From Liolophura sinensis (lineage: Eukaryota > Mollusca > Polyplacophora > Chitonida > Chitonidae), in assembly GCF_032854445.1 (NCBI RefSeq), contig NC_088307.1, forward strand, positions 19,420,017 through 19,484,016: a stretch of 64,000 nucleotides of DNA. Direction: 5' to 3'. Made by a program: the position numbers and the translations under genes. Positions 11,160 to 21,778 of the stretch are shown here, in pieces. Positions within the stretch are counted from its first letter, which is position 1, and every line of letters starts with the position of its first letter. The notes under the pieces were generated by a model. It made no database searches and was not told the DNA's origin. It saw nothing but the letters and a program-made list of their open reading frames with translations.

Positions 11160-11795
11160 TAGGTGGACCAAAGTACCATCCGACGCAATGGGTTCTTGCC
11201 GTCGAAACCGAGCTTATGGACTTTAACATTATGAATAAGAGTGAGTGAGGGCTTGGGTTTAACGTCGTACTTAACAATTTTTCAGACATATGACGACGAA
11301 GGAATCTTTAGGGTGCATGTAATGTGCCTCCTTGTTGCAGGACGGATTCCACCGCTGTAGTGCTGCTTCACTAAGACGTCTTACCGAAGGCAAGTAAGCC
11401 GCTCCGCCCGAACCATCATACCGATAGAGGTCAACCAGTCATTGCACTATCCCTTTCATGCTGAACGCCAAGCGAGGAAGTTACAACTTCCTCTTTTAAG
11501 GTCTTAGGTCCGACTCTAACCAGGATTGATCCCGGATCTACCCAGGATTGATCCCGGATCTACCGCTCCCAATGCAGACGCTCTACCAACGGGGCCGGTC
11601 ATTAAGAATTAGAAAAAAGTGTTCTAACTTTGTTTCCCTTGCAATGATATGGGCGTTCAACATACCAATGTGTAGGGCTTGTGTTGTTACCTGTCGCTGA
11701 CTGAAAGCAATTTTGGTAGTGAGTATGACTGATTTTACAGACAACTGAGTGTAGGCGACTCTCTAAAAGAAATAGACTGTAGCAAATTCAGACTC
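11160..11795 (-). repeat. Family D, right arm of the first pair, split by SINE-B
   Basis: Reading the minus strand, the arm runs from TCTCTAAAGAG-like sequence near 11780 through CAGTTGTCTGTAAAATCAGT and AGAACACTTTTTTCTAATTC, is interrupted by a SINE-B at about 11238-11600, and resumes with TAATGTTAAAGTCCATAAGC. The uninterrupted copy at 12.88-13.1 kb confirms where the foreign piece sits. Confidence 0.75.
11238..11600 (-). mobile_element. SINE-B, near full length, nested in family D
   Basis: On the minus strand the tRNA-like 5' end has GTTGGTAGAGCGTCTGCA (A box), then a B-box region, and the 3' end is AATTGTTAAGTACGACGTTA followed by AAACCCAAGC and a CTCACTCA tail. Likely target duplication: ATTATGAATA (11228-11237) against ATTAAGAATT (11601-11610), two mismatches. 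The B-box region is duplicated in tandem, 22 bp apart (CAGGATTGATCCCGGATCTA at 11521 and 11543). Confidence 0.85.
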
Positions 11796-12354
11796 TAAAA
11801 AGGTTTTAACTTTATCCATGCGCACCCAAAACTGGTTAGAATTTTTATTGAACATGGCAGGTGGGTGGATTTAGAGAGGGATCCAGACGGTCTCTTCTAT
11901 GTTGTAATACGTTTAAGTCCCTTTTCGTTTTTTTCTTGCGTAATATTTAGACGCACTGACGCTTAATCCGATTTTTGCTTTTGTCGTCTCTTTGTTTTGA
12001 TATGTGGGAACTACAATCACCGTGGGACCAATTTTCGTACTCAGACAACGCTATGCTGCAATACTGATAACGGATAGTGTTTCTCTGGTCGATCGTAATA
12101 TAGGTGATGCAAACGGGATTTTACTCAGGGGATGTAAAAATACACTGGCTGATTGGTTTTAGATGCTCTACCTGTTAAGAAAACTACCTCAATGCTTGCA
12201 TGCTCTTTTGTGAGGAAAGGTAGGTTTAGTGGTGTCATGCACATGCTGTGTGAAAGTAAGTGGGTGGACAGAAGGTCACGGAGTCAGTGTAGTAGACCCT
12301 TGTTACCTGTCCTGATTTCACAACCTAGGGCCTATAGTCTATTTCTTTAGAAAA
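11796..12354. other. Unannotated
   Basis: No gene or repeat recognised. Confidence 0.5.
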
Positions 12355-12540
12355 TCGCCAATATTCAGCTGTCTGTAAAATTGCCTTCAGTCAGTGACTC
12401 CTGATAGCACAAGCTCTACCCATGGATATGTTTTAAGTTTATTCTTGCTAGGAAAATGAAGTTAGAATATTTTTCTAATTTATGATGTTAAAGTCCATAT
12501 AAGCTCGGTTTTCTCGGCCTGACCAAGAACCAACAGTGGC
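12355..12540 (+). repeat. Family D, left arm of the second pair
   Basis: AATATTCAGCTGTCTGTAAA, AGCACAAGCTCTACCCATGG, then ATTTATGATGTTAAAGTCCA and AAGCTCGGTTTTCTCGGCC parallel the left arm of the first pair. Confidence 0.75.
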
Positions 12541-12875
12541 ACGCCTGGTATTTTGCGGAGATCATGTCTTGAAGGAGGGTGACACCAGTTATCCGAACTG
12601 CTGTTTCAAGTTTACCGTAAACCGTGTTTCTGACACCGCCATATTTGAAATCATTCGCACGTTTTAATATAATATAACCATAATGAATGAATTTTACTTT
12701 ATCTCGTGTAGCATATGATCTCACGCAGTAGAGTGTCAGATTTGGGTGTTAGGAAATTAAAGCGACCTAGTTATCCGCATAGACAGTAGTGTAGGCTGTG
12801 TTACTACGTGGAGTTTGTTCAAACCGCTTGTTGGTGCAGCCATTGTAAAACAAATTACTTACTTGTTTTTCATTA
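12541..12875. other. Spacer between family D arms
   Basis: Unrecognised sequence between the two inverted arms. No coding potential seen. Confidence 0.45.
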
Positions 12876-13112
12876 ATTATGACGTCACCTGAGGCAATGC
12901 GTTCTTGCTGTTTAAACTGAGCTTATGGAGTTTAACATTATCAATTAGAAAAAGTATTCTAACTGCAATTTCTTTGTAATAACATGGAGGTGCAACTTAT
13001 GAATGTGTAGACCTCGGGATGTCACGTGACACTGGCTAAAGGCAATTTTGGTGACGAGTATGACTGGTTTTACAGACAGCTGAATATAGGCGACTCTCTA
13101 AAAGAAATAGAA
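12876..13112 (-). repeat. Family D, right arm of the second pair, uninterrupted
   Basis: TGACGTCACCTGAGGCAATG, GAGTTTAACATTATCAATTA, then GTCACGTGACACTGGCTAAA and AGCTGAATATAGGCGACTCT form the reverse complement of the left arm. It includes the 10-bp palindrome GTCACGTGAC (13021-13030) and a TGACGTCA octamer (12880-12887). Confidence 0.8.
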
Positions 13113-14505
13113 TATAGTACTGGCTACCGCCATTGCCCAACTGCGGTTTTATTGGCTGAGATATCCTCCAGGCAGTTGCGCTAGATTCAAAATTTAAGAC
13201 TGGCAGGGAGAGCTCAATCGGCTGACAATTCTCCTGACAGAATACCATCTCCGCAAGGAGAGTGGGTCTCGTTTTCACAGTGAGGAAATCCCTTCTTTGG
13301 TTTGACACATGTGACGGTTTGTAGGCTTAGGTGTACATGACGGGTAATACAACCATAATTACTTAGGAGAAGGCAGTTCTTCCTTCTTCAGGTAGGGAAT
13401 AGTTTTGAAAATGAAAGGTTTTCAGTATCCCGGCCGTTGGCGAATATGTACAGGGCAATGTTCTCCAAACGCGCCTTCGAACAATTTAGGAAATTAAATT
13501 CTGCGTTTCTTGATTTGTTAATGTACGACAGATTTATTTCAGTGTTTAGGACAGATGTTGGTTCAAGGGTGGATGAATCATGATGATAGCCATGATACCG
13601 ATCGCTGTACGCTGTACGCTGTACGGTGCCATGTCAGTGAGGGATTCCCCAAAACCTTCATCCATAAATGGCTGACCTATTTGCGAAAACGAGGCTGTCA
13701 TGATTTAAAGAGAGATTTACCAACAGCTAATGAGAAAGTTACCTCCGAAGCAATGGCGGTGGCGTGTACTTGACCCTACATGTCTGTCGGGTCAAGCGTC
13801 TGGGCTAGGAGTCAATCTGAAACTCAGATATCCTAAATGTTACCTAAAAGTTACATTCTAATTACAGGTACGCTTTTATGTATGCGAAGGATTATATGGC
13901 CTAACGCCGTGTGTATGAACGAGCTTATATAGTTTTAGGAGCCCTATTGTAGGAAAAAGTTTCCCACTGATCGATAGCCTAACTATAAACTTATGGCAAT
14001 TTCGCGTAAGACTTTACAGAAGGCAGTAGTGGTACTTATTTGTTTGGCACGCAGAAATATCAAGACATAGGCCATTTGCTGATTGCCCTTGTATCCATAA
14101 AATATGACTGACTGGGCGACATATACGTGTCCCGGCGTGTATGGCGTTCCAGTGAGATAGCTCTATAAATACCTCGACATAGGGATCGGCCTGTTACAGA
14201 AACCACCATCGTAATATAACAGAGAAAATGTTCAAAGCCACCAGCAAACAAAAAAAATGAAGCAAAACAGGTCAACGAACTGAAGCAATAGCGACGATGC
14301 AATAATGATCCAATAAGTGGTATTTATAATGAAAATGTATGCGTGTGGTTTACGGGTTAAGCGGTTATAGAGAACTTCAATGATATCTCTGCTCAGTATC
14401 CATCAGTACGACTCATTAATGCTTATTTGATTCGAACCACAGATCTGGCACGTAATTACGACTTACACGGTGCGCATGTATATTTTCAACTCGGCGAGGT
14501 TCATT
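13113..14505. other. Unannotated
   Basis: Open frames are at most 90 codons without recognised domains. A short triplication of GCTGTACG lies near 13604-13625. Confidence 0.45.
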
Positions 14506-14660
14506 TACTTCAGTGGCGGCCGCACTGTGGCGGCATGGACTCGCCCAATTACCGGAAGACACAGTATATGTAAACACAGATTTAATGACTTCTCGTGGTC
14601 GCACTAGTTTGACTGAAGAATTGTTAAGTGCGACGTAAAACCCCAAGTATACACACAGTG
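14506..14660 (+). mobile_element. SINE-C, 3' half
   Basis: CAGTGGCGGCCGCACTGTGG, ATGGACTCGCCCAATTACCG, AAGACACAGTATATGTAAAC, then AATTGTTAAGTGCGACGTAA and ACCCCAAGTATACACAC. Diverged but collinear with the other copies. Confidence 0.75.
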
Positions 14661-15207
14661 TACGTATACATATAGGTGCTTTTATCTCCTCCATTGACCT
14701 CACTTTGGCCTATTGACAGCTGTGCAAAGTATGTTCTATTAATTTCACTTCATTACGGGATAAACTTTTTTGAATATACTGATAAGATAACCGACCACGC
14801 ATGGCCAAACGGATCGTATGATAATGAAACCGCATTTTACAATTATCTGCAACGGCTGCGTGATAACGTTTTGACCAATACGGACTGAAGTGTTCATATT
14901 TGGATGCGTAACAGATGTTGTTAAATATAAACTGTTTTATTAAATTGGCTTGATAATATTATAGTGACCTTTTCTCATCCCGAAAGCGTTGAATGCGATA
15001 TCTGTGAGGTAGGTTTCCTTTCAACGGCTCTTTGCGTGATTTCTATTTTAACTTGGGTGTGTATTTTTAACATCGGTGGGACATACGAGGAGAAGAACCA
15101 AACCATTCAATCATGCATTCTCTAACTCGCAGTGTTCGTGGGACTTTGGGGGCAGTGAGCGCTGGACGACACTATCCTGCCAGTATAGTGTGCATATATG
15201 CAATATA
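14661..15207. other. Unannotated
   Basis: No gene or repeat recognised. A 70-codon frame at 14676-14888 has no family resemblance. Confidence 0.45.
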
Positions 15208-15232
15208 ATTAAAGACGTACAGTATAGAGATT
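15208..15232 (-). repeat. Family E terminal fragment
   Basis: AATTAAAGACGTACAGTATA matches the outer end of family E as seen before the 48-bp array near 3.81 kb. Confidence 0.5.
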
Positions 15233-15377
15233 GATAAATCATAAGGGGGAAGTATAATGTAGTGGGTCATGCGATGCGAGAAATCGACACTCGTCTGTCT
15301 TTAGCCATGGTCTTACGGGCTTGTAAATTTCTACTGCTGAAGGATTTACATTAGCAGATAGAATAAAAACCCTGAGT

Positions 15378-15482
15378 TAAACTGACAGGAGGCCGTACTT
15401 CACAGGTTACGTGTGACCATATGCCAACTCTCCCACTGTCGTCGCTGCTCTAGTTTTACTGTCTGTGCTGTAGTCTTTTAGA
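15378..15482 (+). repeat. Family E copy
   Basis: AACTGACAGGAGGCCGTACT, CACAGGTTACGTGTGACCAT, CCCACTGTCGTCGCTGCTCT and GTGCTGTAGTCTTTTA follow the family order. Confidence 0.8.
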
Positions 15483-16176
15483 TTTCGAAGAAAGCCAAGA
15501 GTAACTGAATGCATGAACTCTTGAGACATTAAAATACTCGTTTTGACCAATCCGCCTTGTGCTTGCACAATGTACTCAAGAGTGCTTTAATAATGTCTGA
15601 ATGATCACATTATGGAATAACTGTCAATTGCATTATATTGTGAGTTGGTAACAAAATGTCCATTTTTATTAGAAGCCAAAGTCCATAGCAACGGCGACAA
15701 ATTAGTTATTTGCAATTTGGTCACGTGTATCACATGCCGCGAACACGGGCCTGTTTAACAAAAGCATTTGGGTTAAGTCGAAAACATTATTCTTCTACAG
15801 AAAACAAAAAATTTTGAAACTGTTTGTTCAAACTTGTCGGAAATTGTACTTCGAAGAGGGGTCAAAATACCTTCCACTTGATGGGTGTGTTAACGGTTTT
15901 AGCCTCCTTCACAATTTCCGGAAATTGCTTTGTGAAACGTGTCCCAGCAACTAACACCCCTCAAAATCATATCTATATTTTAAAGTTTAGTGCCAGCCTT
16001 TCACTCACATGTTTTGTAACTATCGTGTGTGAGTGCAAGAAACCTGAATTTTTGGGCAAAACAAACTACTTTTGGAGAAGTACGGACAACCTACGTTAAC
16101 CTTGACGTATTAAAACATAAACACACAATCGTTGGCATACAAGTAATGTTTAACAAATGGCCAAACAGGCCTGTGT
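15483..16176. other. Unannotated
   Basis: No gene or repeat recognised. A 91-codon frame at 15824-16099 has no recognised family. Confidence 0.45.
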
Positions 16177-16222
16177 GGGTGGGGAGTGTTGGTGGGGGTG
16201 GGGGGGGGGGGGGTTGGGGGTG
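16177..16222 (+). repeat. G-rich tract with G-quadruplex potential
   Basis: Successive G runs (GGG, GGGG, GGGGG, then 13 or more G, then GGGGG) separated by short T/A/G loops lie directly upstream of a plus-strand SINE-A head. Confidence 0.8.
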
Positions 16223-16402
16223 TTTAGGCTCAGTGGTTAGCATGCTAGCGCAATGGAATCGCTCGACAGCCGCTTCCTCTCCGGTCGTACCGGGAAAAGT
16301 CTTCCAACAGCATGTGGACCTTCCTGGGCTCTGGCCGGCTTGCTCCCACCATAATACTGGCCATTGCCTGATAAGTAAAGCAAACAGATAAATAAAAAAA
16401 AA
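16223..16402 (+). mobile_element. SINE-A with tRNA-like head
   Basis: The A-box-like GGCTCAGTGGTTAGCATGCT opens the element. It continues CCGCTTCCTCTCCGGTCGTA, CCACCATAATACTGGCCATT and a short tail CAGATAAATAAAAAA. The segment normally holding the B box appears deleted, and the 3' box is degraded. Confidence 0.7.
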
Positions 16403-16889
16403 CATAACTAAATCGAAGGCAAACATTTAACCTGCATCTCACATGTAGCAACGGTTGGAAACAATACCACTGATCACCATTCGTTCTTTCCAAAACAGAA
16501 CAGTTTGAGTATTTACAACCATACAAAATAACTACAACATCAAAAATCTCAAGCTCGGTATGTAAACTGATGTGATGACGTTTATGTTGTGAAAGTTAAA
16601 TTCACACAAATACGTCGATATCAGAATACAAAGCTGACACAAATACGTGACAACGGAAGTAGATCAGGTCTATTGACATTAAATGTTCAGAACGCCATCT
16701 GTCACAACACACGGGGGCGCTTACTAACACTTCCGCCGGAAGTCAGCCATCATCGTTCGGCTGAAGAATTAAATGAAGCCTGTGGGAAAATATAAGCTGC
16801 CAGGACAAGCCATGGAGAAATTGCGGAATGGTCATAAATAATTAGGGCTTCCCGGGTACTTAATCATGAATGTCGATCACTAACTGAAG
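16403..16889. other. Unannotated
   Basis: Nothing recognised. Confidence 0.45.
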
Positions 16890-18165
16890 GACTGAAGCGA
16901 AAGACTGAATGATTTATATAATGACTGGTGGACTAATTGATGGGCGGATGGATTGGCAGTGGGGTTTCAGACAAACTAGTCGACTGATGGACTCACTGCC
17001 TGAGAGATGGACTGACTGACTGTTGAACTGATGGCCTGGCTGGTGACTGACTGATAGGTTGACCGGTGGACTAATTAAGCTGACTGACTGATGAACTCAT
17101 AGACTGACTGATAGAGTGAGTGATGGACTCGCTGACTGATATACTGACTAATAGAGTGACTGATGGACTCACTGACTTGTTGATGGACTGACTGGCAGAA
17201 TTATGGACTGACTGATGGAGTTACCTACCTGTTCGTGGACTGATGGACTCACGGATTGATTGACAGACTGACTGGCAGAATTATGGATTGACTGATGGAA
17301 TGATCAACCGATTCATGGACTGATGGACTCACCGATTGGTTGATGGACTGACTGACAGAATTATTCACTGACTGACAGAATTATGGACTGACTGATGGAG
17401 TTACTAACCGATTCATTGACTGATGGACTCACGGGTTGGTTGATGGACTGACTGACAGAATTATGGACTGACTGACAGAATTATGGACTGACTGATGGAG
17501 TTACCAACCGATTCATTGACTGATGGACTCACGGGTTGGTTGATGGACTGACTGACAGAATTATGGACTGACTGACAGAATTATGGACTAACTGATGGAG
17601 CTACCAAGCGATTTCGTGGAATGATGGACTCAATGACTGATGAACTCACTGACTGATGGGCTCACAGAGTGATGGACTGGATGATTGGTTGATGGACTGA
17701 CTGACAGAATTATGAACTAACCGATGGAGTTACCAACCGATTCATTGACTGATGGACTCACGGATTGGTTAATGGACTGACTGACAGAATTATGGACTAA
17801 CTGATGGAGCTACCAAGATGGACTCACTGATTGGTTGATGGACTGACTGATAGAATTATGGGCTGACTGGTGGAGTTACCAACCGATTCAGGGACTGATG
17901 GACTCACCGATTGGTTGATGCACTGACTGACTGACAGAATTATGGACTAACTGATGGAGCTACCAAGCGATTTCGTGGACTGATGTACTCACCGATTGGT
18001 TGATGGTCTGACTGACTGACAGAATTATGGGCTGACTGGTGGAGTTACCAACCGATTCATGGACTGATGGACTCAGTTTGACTGACTAACTAACTAATTG
18101 ATGGACTGACTGACTGGCTGCTGAACTGATAGAATGACAGATTAACTGATGGAGTTAAAATGTGA
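16890..18165. repeat. ACTG-derived minisatellite, about 80/100-bp units
   Basis: Built from TGGACTGACTGA-type words. The compound unit contains TACCAACCGATTCATTGACT, TGATGGACTCACGGGTTGGT, TGATGGACTGACTGACAGAA and TTATGGACTGACTGATGGAG. ACCGATTCATTGAC is at about 17407 and 17507 (100 bp apart); the 20-bp module TTATGGACTGACTGACAGAA is present once or twice per unit. The 5' end (16890-17200) is less regular and looks like the ancestral tetranucleotide stage. Confidence 0.85.
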
Positions 18166-18194
18166 GTAATTAACTGATGAACAGACTTGCTGGC

Positions 18195-18303
18195 TTGATT
18201 CTCTCATTCTTCCGGTGTCAGCCTCCAACAATAACGTTGTATAAGTGAAATAGCTTTGAGCACGGCGTAAAACACCAATCAAATGAATAAAGAAATAAAA
18301 TAA
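18195..18303 (+). mobile_element. SINE-A 3' fragment
   Basis: GTATAAGTGAAATAGCTTTG, AGCACGGCGTAAAACACCAA, TCAAATGAATAAAG: body and tail of SINE-A with a diverged middle. Confidence 0.75.
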
Positions 18304-18351
18304 ATGCACGATAGCGATGTATGTAACCATTCACTAACTTTCAGACAGCCA

Positions 18352-18393
18352 TCCCTGCTCTGGTTTTACTCTCTATAGTATAGCCTTTCATAG
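18352..18393 (+). repeat. Family E 3' fragment
   Basis: CTGCTCTGGTTTTACTCTCT followed by ATAGTATAGCCTTTCATAG matches the 3' end of the family. Confidence 0.6.
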
Positions 18394-18925
18394 TGCAAGT
18401 GTTCGTGAACCTGTGTCTTTGGTGGAGTCTTGCAGTATTGATAATGGCAGAGAGGGAGTTCTCTTGATGTGACGGAAAAGACGACTTGAGACGTCCTGCT
18501 CCTGTTGATGTGGGTTTTTAGCTGTCATCTCTCCATGACAGTCCCAGTATGGAGATAGATCCCCAGCGGTCATGAGGACGCTATCCTCAACCACACAACT
18601 TTTTTCCATGCGGAAAATCGTCAGAAAATGTCAGGCAAAGTAAGCCCTCTATAATGTCAAGTGTTCCGGTTGTCAGAGGATCTTTGTAACGTATGATTTC
18701 TATTCACGTACAGACAAAAAAAATCTGAAGGCAGCCTGTAACTTTGTCAAGATTCCAAGATTGTGCTTCTGTTTTAAGGAAATTAAAAGTACAATTAAAC
18801 CTGTCGTCCCTTTCAGTAAAGGAATGGATATGTTTAGTCTGTAGGCGTAAGTTTACGATCTAGTTTAACGGTATTATGGGTTGGCAGTATAATATTATAT
18901 TTAACAGCTCGTTGTAGCAGTCTGA
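18394..18925. other. Unannotated
   Basis: Nothing recognised. Confidence 0.45.
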
Positions 18926-19165
18926 CAGTCAGTCTGTCCGTCCGTCTGTCTGTCAGTCAGCATATTTGTCTGATTTTTTGGCTAATCCATCAGCTGGTCA
19001 GTCTGTAGATGAGCCAGCCAGATCATTAATCAGCCACAATCCATCATTCTTTCAATCAAACAACCAATCTATCAAGCAGTCAGCCAATCCAACAATCTGT
19101 AAAGTAATCGATCAAACATTAGGCCAATCTACCAGTCATGCTAAGCCCTTCAGTCAAAGTTACAA
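18926..19165. repeat. Degenerate CAGT/CTGT/CAAT tetranucleotide region
   Basis: Runs of CAGTCTGTCCGTCCGTCTGT grade into looser CAATC and CAGCC words. An 81-codon frame rich in S, Q and N here is a translation of that low complexity. Confidence 0.65.
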
Positions 19166-19298
19166 AAAGGGAGCAATGTTGAAGGCTTGTATAAAAACCT
19201 TTATCCACTAAAAATCATCTGTTGTTTTGGAAGCTGCTCTTTGTGATGTAGATATGATATGAAAATCAAAATATACATAGGCATTAATCAATCAGAGT

Positions 19299-19398
19299 GT
19301 CTATTTATTTATTTGAAACGAGAATATTTCACTTATACGACGGCGGCCAGCAATATGGTTGGAGGAAACTGGGCAGAGCCCGGGGGAAGCCCAGGATT
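19299..19398 (-). mobile_element. SINE-A 3' fragment
   Basis: Starts with (ATTT)n and lacks the GTTTTACGCCGTACTCA box, but continues GAATATTTCACTTATACGAC and GGCGGCCAGCAATATGG to AGCCCGGGGGAAGCCC. Confidence 0.8.
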
Positions 19399-19656
19399 GT
19401 AATTGTAATACTTTATCTGTTTATCAGAAATATGAATATAAATTATTCCCACAGCTGTATGGCCACGAGGGGATATCCTCAACATAAAATCAACGTATAT
19501 ACATAAAATAACAAAGAGATCAAATAAACAAAGAGATCAAATGACATGCACATGTACAGAATCAGGTGATAGGAATAAAAAAAGGCCAAAATCAAATCAT
19601 ATTATTGCTGGGTTTGGATGGTGAATCTATTGGACATGCTTATAAAATTAGGTACA

Positions 19657-19822
19657 GATTTTATTTATTTATTTATTTGATTGATGTTTTACGCCGTACT
19701 CAAGAATATTTCACTTATACGACGGCGGCCAGCATTATGGTGGGTGGAAACCGGGCAAAGCCCGGGGGAAACCCACGACCATCCGCAGGCTGCTAGCAGA
19801 TGTTCCCACTTACGGCCGGAGA
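19657..19822 (-). mobile_element. SINE-A, 5'-truncated
   Basis: (TTTA)n tail, GTTTTACGCCGTACTCAAGA, ATTTCACTTATACGACGGCG, ACCATCCGCAGGCTGCTAGC, then TTACGGCCGGAGAGCCG. It ends before the tRNA head. Confidence 0.9.
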
Positions 19823-19987
19823 GCCGATTTTAAGATCAGCTGATTATTATTCACGCTTAGTTCAGGTGAACCAAATAAGAGTAAAGTACAAATGCGTTTA
19901 GAACAACTATTCAAAAATACAGCAGGGTGAACTCCAGGAGATTTAATTCTAAAGAAGCTTTTTAGCATGTGCTTTCTATGAGTGACA

Positions 19988-20098
19988 TGGGCGGGGCTAG
20001 GTTGCTGGGAGACCTTTCCACGTACGACCAGAGAAAAAGCCAGCTGACGCCGAGCTGGACTTGAGCTCACATCCGCGTGTTTACTACGAGAGACCAAA
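19988..20098 (-). mobile_element. SINE-A head fragment
   Basis: GTTGCTGGGAGACCTTTCCA, ACCAGAGAAAAAGCCAGCTG and GAGCTGGACTTGAGCTCAC (B-box side). Only the 5' half is present, separated from the copy at 19.66-19.82 kb by unrelated sequence. Confidence 0.65.
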
Positions 20099-20179
20099 TT
20101 GACATTTAATCGACAATTAGTCTTTAAGAATGTGTGACGATCCAGACAAAGATCTTTTCATGGTTTTGTGTGTTAAATG

Positions 20180-20327
20180 TGAATAATTCTGAATAATTCT
20201 AGACAAGTGACGTCTGTTATCTAATTCTGCTTAAACTATGGTGCCACTTTGCTAGTACTAGTGTTTAAGCTTTCACATGAACAATCGTAATGAAACCCTA
20301 ACCGTGAAACTGACAGGAGACTATTTC
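20180..20327 (+). repeat. Family E 5' part
   Basis: AATAATTCTAGACAAGTGAC and CTGCTTAAACTATGGTGCCA are shared with the copy at 32.5 kb, and ACCGTGAAACTGACAGGAGA leads directly into the tandem array. Confidence 0.7.
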
Positions 20328-20815
20328 ACCGGTTACGTGTGACCATTTGCCAGCTCTGTCACACTGTCGTCGCTGCTCTCTGTGCTGTAGCCGTATTTCA
20401 CCGGTTACGTGTGACCATTTGCCAGCTCTGTCACACTGTCGTCGCTGCTCTCTATGCTGTAGCCGTATTTCACCGGTTACGTGTGACCATTTGCCAGCTC
20501 TGTCACACTGTCGTTGCTGCTCTCTATGCTGTAGCCGTATTTCACCGGTTACGTGTGACCATTTGCCAGCTCTGTCATACTGTCGTCGCTGCTCTCTATG
20601 CTGTAGCCGTATTTCACCGGTTACGTGTGACCATTTGCCAGCTCTGTCACACTGTCGTCGCTGCTCTCTATGCTGTAGCCGTATTTCACCGGTTACGTGT
20701 GACCATTTGCCAGCTCTGTCACACTGTCGTCGCTGCTCTCTATGTTGTAGCCGTATTTCACCAGTTACGTGTGACCATTTGCCAGCTCTGTCACACTGTC
20801 GTTGCTGCTCTGGTT
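20328..20815 (+). repeat. Family E expanded as seven 72-bp units
   Basis: GGTTACGTGTGACCATTTGC (or CAGTTACG in the last) recurs at 20331, 20403, 20475, 20547, 20619, 20691 and 20763, exactly 72 bp apart. The unit is completed by CAGCTCTGTCACACTGTCGT, CGCTGCTCTCTATGCTGTAG and CCGTATTTCACC. Copies are nearly identical. Because 72 is a multiple of 3, three long frames (161-176 codons, both strands) stay open; their repetitive translations are not evidence of a protein. Confidence 0.95.
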
Positions 20816-21105
20816 TTGTTGTAGTCATGCTATAGTTCTTTACCTCAGATACATCTACGTTTTATATTATACAAAAATAACAACCGGTACAGTAAAATGT
20901 CAGCAATATTGCAACATAGCAACTGTTTGAGTGACAAGCCCTTGGTTATGTATTTAACGACAGCTGTCATTGTTTTCGTAACTTGTACGTTATACAACAA
21001 TTTAGTTAATGTAACAGGTAAACTTTTCCGCCAAAAGTAACTCTGACTAAAGACATCTATTGTTCATTCCTGCCTTTCGACAACTTGTTCTTTTATTTTT
21101 TCCGT
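20816..21105. other. Unannotated
   Basis: Nothing recognised. Confidence 0.4.
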
Positions 21106-21330
21106 ATTTTGATTGCTGTTTTACATCGTACATAAGAATATTTCACTTATACGACGGCTGCCAGCATTAAGGTGGGAGGAAACCGGGCAGAGCCCGGGGG
21201 AAACCCACGACCACCCTAGGCTGCTGGAAGACCTTCCTACGTAGGGCCGGAGAGGAAGTCAGCATGAGCTGGACCTGAACTCACAGCGACCGCACTGGTG
21301 AGAGGCTCTTGTTTCATTGCGCTCCTGAAA
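21106..21330 (-). mobile_element. SINE-A, nearly full length
   Basis: GTTTTACATCGTACATAAGA through CAGAGCCCGGGGGAAACCCA to AGTCAGCATGAGCTGGACCT and GAACTCACAGCGACCGCACT, covering the body and B box. The A-box end decays at about 21320. Confidence 0.85.
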
Positions 21331-21337
21331 ACTTATA

Positions 21338-21600
21338 ATGTAGCAAGGTACACGATTTGAATACCGATTTCACTCAGTCGCTTAGAACATACCTTGCGTC
21401 TTTCAAACATCATTGGAAACTGTTCACTGCTTCTTTCTGCATGATTTCGTCCTATTTTCGTACTCTATATGTTTTATTAATTCTTTGGTGGTTTGTGTTG
21501 AACTTCGTTATGGGAATCAGCCTTGCGACTATTTAACGTCCAGGTTGGTAGACGGTGGGTATACGAATGTCTGTTTCGACGCATAGATTTACAATGACAT
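21338..21600 (+). repeat. Family F copy
   Basis: AATACCGATTTCACTCAGTC, TTCTGCATGATTTCGTCCTA, TTCTTTGGTGGTTTGTGTTG, then ATACGAATGTCTGTTTCGAC and GCATAGATTTACAATG. At least four other same-sense copies and four inverted ones lie in the window. Class unknown; no tRNA box seen. Confidence 0.75.
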
Positions 21601-21687
21601 TTTGTAAGCAAACTGGTAACCATGCGTTGCAGGAGACCAATAGCCAGTGGAATCTGGGACTTACATAACGTATACTTGTCCCAGACA

Positions 21688-21778
21688 TAAGAGACTACAG
21701 CACAGAGAGCAAACCCAGAGCAGTGATGACAGTGTGATGGCAAATGATCACACGTATTACAGGTGAAATTTGGCCTCT
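21688..21778 (-). repeat. Family E copy
   Basis: GACTACAGCACAGAGAGCAA, GAGCAGTGATGACAGTGTGA, TGGCAAATGATCACACGTAT and TGGCCTCTTGTC follow the family order. Confidence 0.75.

Noticed and set aside
20298-20835. Three long open frames (161-176 codons) with perfectly repeated 24-residue units, on both strands
   Set aside because: They are translations of a 72-bp tandem repeat whose length is divisible by 3; frames stay open in several phases and on both strands.
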